Of a DNA stretch of 7,702 bases, positions 1 to 5,248 are shown one piece after another (within the stretch, counting starts at the first letter, position 1; the number at the start of each line of letters is the position of its first letter). The stretch is from Desulfofustis sp. (GTDB lineage Bacteria; Desulfobacterota; Desulfobulbia; Desulfobulbales; Desulfocapsaceae), in the NCBI GenBank assembly GCA_030145365.1, contig JAQYVS010000213.1, forward strand, positions 1-7,702. The letters run 5' to 3'. The position numbers were made by a program, and so were the translations under genes. The notes beneath the pieces were generated by a model that did no database searches, had not been told where the DNA came from, and saw only the letters and a list, made by a program, of their open reading frames with translations.

Positions 1-344
1 TTCTTGACCATGTCTCCTTCGTTGGCCAAGACTTCCTCTACTGTTCCGGCTATCTTGGCGGTGAGATCCAGATACGTCCAGGCTTCGACAGAACCAGGCA
101 GGTTAAGGCGGTTGCTGATGGTGGTTGGTAATGCCTGCATAACCACCGTATTGACCGGCGGCCGCTCCTGCTTGATCGCTGCTTCCTGTTCTGCCTGAAT
201 GGCAGCCTTTTTATCGCTAATAGTGATAAAAAGCATGACGATCAATACGGCCATACCCAGAAGCACGAAACGGGGGAAGTTGTACCAGAAGAAAAATACA
301 ATTTTACCTCTGATTGTCTTCGGTTTTTGATAATCGGTTTTCAT
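1..344 (-). CDS. RND efflux periplasmic adaptor (membrane fusion protein), N-terminal part only
   Basis: This is the first 114 codons of a gene that leaves the window on the left. Such adaptors (HlyD/AcrA-type family) bridge an inner-membrane RND pump and an outer-membrane channel. A basic N-terminus (residues 1-25) leads into one hydrophobic anchor at about 26-43 (FVLLGMAVLIVMLFI). A charged linker at about 44-62 follows, then a beta segment, and then the start of the lipoyl-like hairpin (LTAKIAGTVEEVLANEGDMV, about 94-113), which is the typical adaptor signature. There is no lipobox, so it is probably anchored by the N-terminal helix. The ATG at 344 is chosen because GGTGA (350-354) sits 5 nt upstream. 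It begins 21 bp after the stop of the tetR gene and probably shares its transcript. An RND pump gene would be expected beyond the left edge but is not visible. The family call is fairly sure; the substrate is unknown. Confidence 0.85.
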   Translation of the reverse strand, partial: MKTDYQKPKTIRGKIVFFFWYNFPRFVLLGMAVLIVMLFITISDKKAAIQAEQEAAIKQERPPVNTVVMQALPTTISNRLNLPGSVEAWTYLDLTAKIAGTVEEVLANEGDMVK

Positions 345-365
345 AAATATCACCGGAATAAAGTT

Positions 366-965
366 CTAAGGTTTAAGACCATCGATTGATTGGGTAATCA
401 GGGTTTCCATGGCATCGCCGATATCCTCTGTGGGGATCATCCCGGTATACCAGCATGACAGCAAGAGAAGGTACAGCGCATAAAAATGACCAGAGATGTG
501 CAGGAGCTCCAAATCCTTACGCAGTTCTCCACGCTCCTGAGCCTGTTTGTAGATAGGGTAGAGCATATCAAAATAGTCATTTTGGATCTGGAAATCTTCT
601 TCGGACAGGCGCTCTTTGGGAAACACCTTTTCATGAAGGTATACTCTGCCAAACTCCTTATTTTCCGTCACATGTTTAAAATCGGCCATGAAGATAATCA
701 ACAACTGCTTCGTAAGCGGGGTATCCGGGTTTGTGTTGGCCGCCAACTCACTTCGGGTATATTCAAGCTGGTCGTCGCAGAAGGCTTTTACGATGTCACG
801 TTTTGTTTGAAAATAGCTGTATACCGTTCCTTTGCCAATTCCGGCCTCTTTAGCCAGTTCTTCAATCGAGGTTTGCTCGTATCCCTTTTTAGAAAACAGC
901 TTGATGGCCGAATCAAGGATACACCTTCTTGTCTTGATTTTCTTTTGTTCACGTAAGGTGCTCAT
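366..965 (-). CDS. TetR/AcrR-family transcriptional regulator
   Basis: A 199-residue protein of normal TetR length, probably the local repressor of the downstream efflux adaptor gene. The N-terminal DNA-binding domain is clear: a helix at about 10-28 (RRCILDSAIKLFSKKGYEQ), then the helix-turn-helix at about 32-52 (TSIEELAKEAGIGKGTVYSYF), followed by FQTKRDIVKAF. The C-terminal ligand and dimerisation part (about 65-199) is helical and contains a hydrophobic segment (SGHFYALYLLLLSCWYTG, about 158-175), as is common in TetR ligand pockets. It does not identify a ligand. The ATG at 965 gives the full N-terminal helix; a Shine-Dalgarno is weak or absent there (an AGGA lies about 20 nt upstream). 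The gene lies directly before the adaptor gene. Its promoter is about 130 bp upstream and is overlapped by palindromic boxes, which implies autoregulation. Regulation of the pump is inferred from context. Confidence 0.92.
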   Translation of the reverse strand: MSTLREQKKIKTRRCILDSAIKLFSKKGYEQTSIEELAKEAGIGKGTVYSYFQTKRDIVKAFCDDQLEYTRSELAANTNPDTPLTKQLLIIFMADFKHVTENKEFGRVYLHEKVFPKERLSEEDFQIQNDYFDMLYPIYKQAQERGELRKDLELLHISGHFYALYLLLLSCWYTGMIPTEDIGDAMETLITQSIDGLKP

Positions 966-1084
966 AATGTTTTGACTTGATTGATCCTGGAATAATATTT
1001 TCGGGTGACGATTATTAATTACTTGTTTTAATGGTAAAAAAATTCAGATTTTCATTAACCTATGAAAACACAGAAGACAAAAAA

Positions 1085-1147
1085 TGACTGCGGTCAGATT
1101 TATAACGCTAAAAGCGACCAGAGTCAATAAAAAATCGACTACAGTCA
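1085..1147. promoter_or_regulatory. Cluster of three putative TetR operator boxes
   Basis: Three 12-bp elements share a GAC...GTC(A) partial palindrome: TGACTGCGGTCA (1085-1096), CGACCAGAGTCA (1115-1126) and CGACTACAGTCA (1136-1147). Starts are spaced 30 and 21 bp apart, close to three and two helical turns. Boxes 1 and 3 are also both followed by a similar AT stretch (GATTTATA and TATTTATA). A possible half-site, GCAGTCA, lies at 1192-1198. TetR regulators commonly bind such short inverted repeats next to their own gene. That these are bound by the neighbouring TetR protein is inferred. The ccdA gene lies on the other side, so the cluster could also affect rightward transcription. Confidence 0.6.
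1099..1127 (-). promoter_or_regulatory. Sigma70-type promoter for tetR-adaptor operon
   Basis: Read on the minus strand, a TTGACT -35 element (1122-1127) is separated by exactly 17 bp from a TATAAA -10 element (1099-1104). Each has five of six consensus bases. Transcription would start near 1092 and leave a leader of about 125 nt before the tetR ATG. Palindromic box 2 (1115-1126) overlaps the -35 element, and box 1 (1085-1096) lies just downstream of the -10 across the expected start site. A bound repressor would therefore block polymerase. Confidence 0.7.
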
Positions 1148-1347
1148 TATTTATATTAAAAGATTATTAAAGTTAGGTTGTTATCTTATGTGCAGTCAAA
1201 ATCTTTTTCATGTAAATGCATGGATCACCATCGATTCAAAAGCAAATCATTGAGACACTCATTGCCAACCATCTTACTGTGCTTTATGGTTGAGCCGTTG
1301 GTATCTATGAATTCTACAATGACAAATGGAGTCAGGTTACAAATTCC

Positions 1348-2100
1348 ATGGAACTTCAGACATGGTTAAGCCAGTCAATAGGTGATCTGGCTGGGACACT
1401 ACAGCTCGGATATGCCTTTGGAGCAGGGATGGTGTCGGCGGTAAATCCTTGTGGATTTGCACTGCTGCCTGTGTATCTGTCGCTGTATCTGGGCGCCAAT
1501 GAAGATCAGTACCAGGATCATCCCTGGTACTATCGTCTGGCCAGGGCGACTGGGGTTACTTGTGTGGTGACCACAGGTTTTGGCCTGCTGTTCGGAGTAA
1601 TTGGCATCATTGTTTCTGCGGGAGGCTCGTTTCTCCTCGGTGTTATGCCGTGGCTGTCGGTAATAATTGGTGCCAGCCTGGTTCTGCTTGGGATATGGAT
1701 GTTGCTTGGTAAACATATCTCGTTAGATATCATAACCCGATTCTCATCGCGCATTGGAGATCCGAGAAACATCAGTATCAAAGGATTCTTCCTGTTCGGC
1801 CTTGGCTTTGGTGCTTCATCACTTGGCTGCACCTTGCCGATTTTTCTGGTCGTCGTTGGCGGTTCTTTGACATCCGGTGATTTCTGGTCGGGAATTCTAC
1901 AGTTTCTCTTGTATATCCTCGGAACTGGAACGGTACTGCTTCTGCTCAGCTTTAGCATGGCTTTTATAAAAGGTGGGGCAGTGGTTTCAACATTTCGACG
2001 GATCGTACCCTATATCAATATAATTTCGGCAATTCTCCTTATCCTTGCCGGCAGTTATATCTGTTACTATTGGCTGACGAGCGGGGCCTTGCTGATATGA
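1348..2100 (+). CDS. CcdA/DsbD-type membrane thiol-disulfide transporter
   Basis: A 250-residue polytopic inner-membrane protein of the cytochrome c biogenesis CcdA / DsbD transmembrane family. This family carries reducing equivalents from cytoplasmic thioredoxin across the membrane to periplasmic thiol proteins. Two signature cysteines are present: C35 in NPCGFALLP (first membrane helix, about 22-48) and C161 in SLGCTLPIFL (fourth helix, about 145-170). Other predicted helices lie at about 68-92, 97-120, 180-207 and 219-244, giving six in all, the usual count. Extra cysteines occur at C72 and C239. The start at 1348 matches the usual short N-terminus; an AGG (1334-1336) lies 11 nt upstream, a weak ribosome site. 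No thioredoxin-like partner, ResB or CcsA gene is next to it, so the final electron acceptor is unknown. It may serve cytochrome c maturation or another periplasmic reductase. The gene stands alone on the plus strand and converges on folP. Confidence 0.88.
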   Translation: MELQTWLSQSIGDLAGTLQLGYAFGAGMVSAVNPCGFALLPVYLSLYLGANEDQYQDHPWYYRLARATGVTCVVTTGFGLLFGVIGIIVSAGGSFLLGVMPWLSVIIGASLVLLGIWMLLGKHISLDIITRFSSRIGDPRNISIKGFFLFGLGFGASSLGCTLPIFLVVVGGSLTSGDFWSGILQFLLYILGTGTVLLLLSFSMAFIKGGAVVSTFRRIVPYINIISAILLILAGSYICYYWLTSGALLI

Positions 2101-2200
2101 GCAAGCGATATGATTGGGAGGTGTATGTCCCTGGTATTTCTTGAGAATATTAACAGAAAAGGTTTTGCTTGAGCAGGATGCTGGAAAGCAGATATTAAAC

Positions 2201-2234
2201 AATCATTGTCATACCATAATGGTAAACAATGATT
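2201..2234. repeat. 34-bp imperfect palindrome between ccdA and folP
   Basis: Outer arms AATCATTGT (2201-2209) and ACAATGATT (2226-2234) are perfect inverted repeats. Inside them TACCA (2212-2216) and TGGTA (2220-2224) form a second stem around a TAA loop. The mismatch is CA on the left and one A on the right. The element can fold into a 14-bp hairpin in RNA from either strand. It lies 100 bp after the ccdA stop and 120 bp beyond the folP stop, so a shared transcript end or RNA-stabilising hairpin is plausible. It lacks a T-run on either side, so it is not a standard intrinsic terminator. Confidence 0.6.
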
Positions 2235-2271
2235 ATAGTCGCTTTAAAGAGGGTCTTTGCATGGTGTGATG

Positions 2272-2319
2272 ACAGGCCGACTCTTCTCTTCTTTCACTCC
2301 CTCTCTCCACCTGGCCTGT
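2272..2319. repeat. Inverted repeat with pyrimidine-rich loop downstream of folP
   Basis: ACAGGCC (2272-2278) and GGCCTGT (2313-2319) are perfect inverted repeats around a 34-nt loop that is almost all pyrimidine on the plus strand (purine in the folP transcript). A further AGGCC at 2335-2339 offers the left arm's complement a competing partner, and a small AGCA/TGCT hairpin (2322-2332) sits between. In the folP mRNA this would be a GC-stemmed 3' structure just after the stop codon. Its role is unknown; a 3'-end or processing signal is possible. Confidence 0.4.
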
Positions 2320-2353
2320 AAAAGCATCATGCTGAGGCCCCGTTTGTCATATG

Positions 2354-3178
2354 TCAATGTATCTCTAATTTCGGGGCTTGATGGATGGCCTCCGCTACCT
2401 GCAGTGCCTGTTTTGAAGCAGTCACATCATGTACTCTGAATATCGAAACATTCTTGTCCAGACACAGGGCTGAGACAACCGCACTTATCGCATCTCTTTT
2501 ATCTGTTTCAATAGAGGTGAGATCACCTAAAAAACGTTTTCTGGAATGGCCAAGTAACACTGGCTGACCAAGTTCGGAAAGTCTTTCAAGATTATTAAGA
2601 AGTTCAAGATTGTGATCTAGTTTTTTCCCGAAGCCAATTCCTGGATCAATGATTATTTGTTGCAGGTTGAGACCAGCGGCATCGAGTATCTCCAGGCGTT
2701 GTTTAAAAAAGGTCAATACTTCGACCATAACATTTTGGTACTGGGGATCAACCTGCATAGTGTCCGGAGAACCCTGCATATGCATAATGATCACTTCTCC
2801 TTTGTGCTGCCGGGCCACTTCAAGCATATCCGGGTCTTTACGCAGAGCCGTGACATCATTAATTATATCGGCACCAGCACTAAGCGCCTTGGCTGCGACT
2901 TCGGCCTTGCTGGTATCGATTGAGATGGAAATATCCGAGAAGGACCTGATTGCTTTTATAATCGGGAGGACCCGATTCAGCTCATCTTGAGTAGATACCG
3001 GCTCGGCATAGGGCCGGGTCGATTCACCGCCGACATCGATGATGTCAGCGCCCTGGTCTATCAGACGGCGCGCCTGTTTGAGAGCAGCATGCTCTTCAAA
3101 GAAGTTCCCGCCGTCTGAAAATGAATCGGGAGTGACGTTGAGAATACCCATGATCCTGACGGATCGGGCAATGCTCAT
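2354..3178 (-). CDS. folP: Dihydropteroate synthase
   Basis: This cytoplasmic enzyme joins 4-aminobenzoate to 6-hydroxymethyl-dihydropterin diphosphate to make dihydropteroate in folate synthesis; it is the sulfonamide target. The 274-residue length is normal for the TIM-barrel family. Signature motifs appear in order: MGILNVTPDSFSDGG (about 10-24, diphosphate-binding loop), GADIIDVGGESTRP (about 43-56, second substrate loop), SISIDTSKAEVAAKAL (about 84-99), ADIINDV, IIMHMQGSPDTMQ, IIDPGIGFGKK (pterin site), PVLLGHSRKRFLG and FRVHDV near the end. The ATG at 3178 overlaps the ftsH stop as ATGA. A GGAGGAG lies about 14 nt upstream inside ftsH, so folP is probably translated by coupling to ftsH. 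All recognisable active-site motifs are intact. In many relatives folP is followed by cdaA-ybbR-glmM; here the operon ends at folP. Confidence 0.97.
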   Translation of the reverse strand: MSIARSVRIMGILNVTPDSFSDGGNFFEEHAALKQARRLIDQGADIIDVGGESTRPYAEPVSTQDELNRVLPIIKAIRSFSDISISIDTSKAEVAAKALSAGADIINDVTALRKDPDMLEVARQHKGEVIIMHMQGSPDTMQVDPQYQNVMVEVLTFFKQRLEILDAAGLNLQQIIIDPGIGFGKKLDHNLELLNNLERLSELGQPVLLGHSRKRFLGDLTSIETDKRDAISAVVSALCLDKNVSIFRVHDVTASKQALQVAEAIHQAPKLEIH

Positions 3179-5130
3179 GTGGATATTCCGGGCTCCTCCT
3201 GTCCTCCTGGTTCTTCGGCAGGTGGGGTGTCCACTGGCTGAACATCCATGGTTGGCTGTTCTGTCGTGATGTCATCCTGCTTTGCTGCAGGTTGTGCGGC
3301 AGCTGCAGTTTCTTCTTTCAGCGGGTGCTCGTCCGGACGGAGTTCTGTGAGAATACGTGTGATGTCATCAAGAACGATCGTTTCCTTTTCCAGCAGCTCA
3401 TCGGCCATTCGCTTGAGAATATCACAATGAGTTTCAAGTAGTTGGGTAACTCTATTACTTGCCTCGAGAATGATCTCTTTAACTGCCAAATCAATCTGTC
3501 TGGCAGTCTCTTCACTGAAATCTCTATGTTGGCCAATTTCACGGCCAAGGAAAATCTGTTCTTCTTTTTTGCCATAGGTAAGCGGTCCGAGTTCATCACT
3601 CATCCCCCATTCGCAGACCATTTTCCTGGCCAGGGCAGTTGCCCGTTCCAGATCGTTTCCTGCTCCGGTTGTAATTTCATCGAAGATGAGTTTTTCTGCA
3701 ATACGACCGCCAAAAAGAATCGCTATCGAGTTTTTCAGATAGCCTTTGGAGTGGGTATATTTCTCGTCAATCGGAAGCTGCAAGGTCAAGCCGAGAGCTC
3801 TGCCGCGCGGGATAATGGTGACTTTGTGAATCGGATCGGTGTCCGGAATCAGATAGGCAACAAGGGCATGACCCACCTCGTGGTAGGCAGTGATTACCTT
3901 TTCCTTTTCTGTAATGATCATGGAACGCCGTTCAGCTCCCATCATGATCTTGTCTTTGGCCTTTTCCAGCAACTCAAGACTGATTTCCTTTGCACCTTCA
4001 CGGGCAGCCATCAGGGCCGCTTCGTTGATAAGATTTTCAAGATCGGCACCGGTAAATCCTGGCGTTCCCCGAGCCAGAATGTCATAATCGATCTGTGGAG
4101 CCATCTTGGTTTTCTTGCCGTAAATTTCAAGGATTTTTTCGCGACCGCCGACATCGGGAATCGGTACAATAACCTGTCGGTCAAAACGGCCAGGGCGCAG
4201 CAGTGCCGGATCTAAAACATCTGGTCTATTGGTGGCAGCCACGATAATGACGCCTTCGTTGGACTCAAATCCGTCCATTTCAACCAGAAGCTGATTCAGG
4301 GTCTGTTCCCGTTCGTCATGTCCACCTCCAAGACCGGCTCCGCGATGCCTGCCGACCGCATCTATTTCGTCGATGAAGATGATACAGGGCGCATGCTTTT
4401 TCCCCTGATTAAATAAATCCCTAACCCTCGAAGCCCCGACGCCGACAAACATTTCAACAAAATCGGATCCGGAAATGGAGAAAAACGGAACATCTGCCTC
4501 TCCGGCAATTGCCCGTGCTAGAAGGGTTTTACCGGTTCCTGGTGCGCCGGCCAGCAGGACCCCTTTGGGAATTCGTCCGCCCAAGACGGTAAATTTATGA
4601 GGGTCCTTCAAAAAGTCGATAATTTCTTCCAGCTCTTCTTTGGCCTCATCGATGCCTGCTACATCAGCAAAGGTGACCTTGTTGGTTCCCTGTTCCATCA
4701 GTTTCGCCCGGGTTTTTCCAAAAGATAGGGCGCCCCCTTTGCCGCCTCCCTGCATCTGGCGCATAAAGAAGATCCATACACCGATCAGCAGTAACATCGG
4801 GAACCAGGAGACGAAAATCGTCATAATCCAATTATCTTTCTGGGTTTCCTTGACCGTGATATCAACACCTGCCGACCGCAACAGGGGAATCAATTCTGCA
4901 TCGGCAGCCGGATAGATAGTCTTGAACGGACGACCGTCCTGGAGTGTGCCTGAAATGGTGTTGCCGTCTATGCGCACACGGTTGATCGATTTGTTTTCAA
5001 TTTTTGCCATAAACTCGCTGTAGGTCAAAGGAGAGATATTGCCTTGCGGTTTATTGAAAAGATTGAAAAGCAGGATCATGGTCAGACCGATCACCAGCCA
5101 CATGCTCAAATTTTTATAAAACGTGTTCAA
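3175..5130 (-). CDS. ftsH: ATP-dependent zinc metalloprotease FtsH
   Basis: A 651-residue membrane-anchored AAA+ protease that forms hexamers and degrades damaged membrane proteins and regulatory proteins. Layout: membrane helix at about 11-26, periplasmic domain at about 28-100, second helix at about 102-123, then the AAA module. The module has Walker A GAPGTGKT (195-202), pore loop FVG (228-230), Walker B IIFIDEID (250-257) and the second region of homology ATNRPDVLDPALLRPGRFDR (299-318). The protease zinc site is HEVGH (417-421) with the likely third ligand D493 in GAGNDLE. The usual motif is HEAGH; the variable position is not a zinc ligand, so activity is expected. From about 605 the tail is low-complexity, rich in A, P, Q, E and T, and probably disordered. 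The start is TTG at 5130, chosen because GGGAGG lies about 6-7 nt upstream; the next ATG (codon 10) would cut into the segment before the first helix. It is followed by folP with a 4-bp overlap. Confidence 0.97.
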   Translation of the reverse strand: MNTFYKNLSMWLVIGLTMILLFNLFNKPQGNISPLTYSEFMAKIENKSINRVRIDGNTISGTLQDGRPFKTIYPAADAELIPLLRSAGVDITVKETQKDNWIMTIFVSWFPMLLLIGVWIFFMRQMQGGGKGGALSFGKTRAKLMEQGTNKVTFADVAGIDEAKEELEEIIDFLKDPHKFTVLGGRIPKGVLLAGAPGTGKTLLARAIAGEADVPFFSISGSDFVEMFVGVGASRVRDLFNQGKKHAPCIIFIDEIDAVGRHRGAGLGGGHDEREQTLNQLLVEMDGFESNEGVIIVAATNRPDVLDPALLRPGRFDRQVIVPIPDVGGREKILEIYGKKTKMAPQIDYDILARGTPGFTGADLENLINEAALMAAREGAKEISLELLEKAKDKIMMGAERRSMIITEKEKVITAYHEVGHALVAYLIPDTDPIHKVTIIPRGRALGLTLQLPIDEKYTHSKGYLKNSIAILFGGRIAEKLIFDEITTGAGNDLERATALARKMVCEWGMSDELGPLTYGKKEEQIFLGREIGQHRDFSEETARQIDLAVKEIILEASNRVTQLLETHCDILKRMADELLEKETIVLDDITRILTELRPDEHPLKEETAAAAQPAAKQDDITTEQPTMDVQPVDTPPAEEPGGQEEPGIST

Positions 5131-5248
5131 AAAGACCTCCCGGTATATTTCTCACTAAACGAAAATTACTACTGTCCTGTATCAACAGTGCCTTACATTA
5201 AAACATCTTTGATTAATGTCGAGCGCTGTCCTTTATTTATTGTAGTCA
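5131..5248 (-). other. carB-ftsH intergenic spacer with inverted repeats
   Basis: A 118-bp AT-rich gap between the carB stop and ftsH. It contains an inverted repeat ACATTAA / TTAATGT (5195-5201 and 5213-5219), a shorter ACTGT / ACAGT pair (5171-5175 and 5185-5189), and CTGTCCT occurring twice (5172-5178 and 5226-5232). I found no convincing promoter: TCGACA followed by an AT-rich stretch is only a weak match, and no heat-shock sigma32 box was seen. There is no hairpin with a T-run, so read-through from carB into ftsH remains possible. Confidence 0.45.
5135..5142 (-). promoter_or_regulatory. Strong ribosome binding site fixing a TTG start for ftsH
   Basis: On the minus strand a GGGAGG core lies just upstream of the TTG at 5130-5128, at standard spacing. 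The first ATG in frame is 27 nt further in and has no purine-rich site at the right distance. This supports TTG as the true initiation codon. Confidence 0.65.

Larger units (their letters stand above)
966..1347. other. Divergent intergenic region between tetR and ccdA
   Basis: This 382-bp AT-rich spacer separates the leftward tetR gene from the rightward ccdA gene. It holds the tetR promoter and operator boxes (1085-1147) and a roughly 120-bp leader for tetR (966-1091). The 1216-1347 stretch is in frame with ccdA apart from one TGA at 1291. I could not find a convincing rightward -35/-10 pair for ccdA. No RNA gene or terminator was seen. Confidence 0.7.
2101..2353. other. Convergent ccdA/folP spacer without a clear gene
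   Basis: This 253-bp spacer holds the two inverted repeats described separately and a weak short frame at 2125-2172 (15 codons preceded by GGGAGG at 2116-2121, only 3 nt from the ATG). I see no tRNA, no recognisable protein and no terminator with a T-run. Two overlapping TGCT...AGCA mini-hairpins occur at 2167-2176 and 2179-2190. Confidence 0.6.

Noticed and set aside
1178..1369. 63-codon plus-strand frame overlapping the ccdA start
   Set aside because: Out of frame with ccdA, no ribosome site, no recognisable motif. The frame that continues into ccdA reads more protein-like.
1399..1958. Two minus-strand open frames opposite ccdA
   Set aside because: The CcdA motifs and membrane helices on the plus strand are clear; the antisense products are basic, low-complexity and unrecognisable.
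2201..2234. lox/dif-like recombination site (34 bp, two arms)
   Set aside because: The total length matches lox by coincidence. The arms are 9+5 bp with internal mismatches and a 3-nt centre, do not resemble XerCD arms, and no recombinase gene is nearby.
2224..2240. Fur-box-like stretch around AATGATTATAG
   Set aside because: Only a partial match to the Fur consensus, not symmetrical as a Fur box, and not positioned upstream of any gene.
3442..4215. Long plus-strand open frame (257 codons) opposite ftsH
   Set aside because: It lies wholly antisense to well-conserved FtsH motifs, its product has no recognisable domain, and codon constraint on the real gene explains it.
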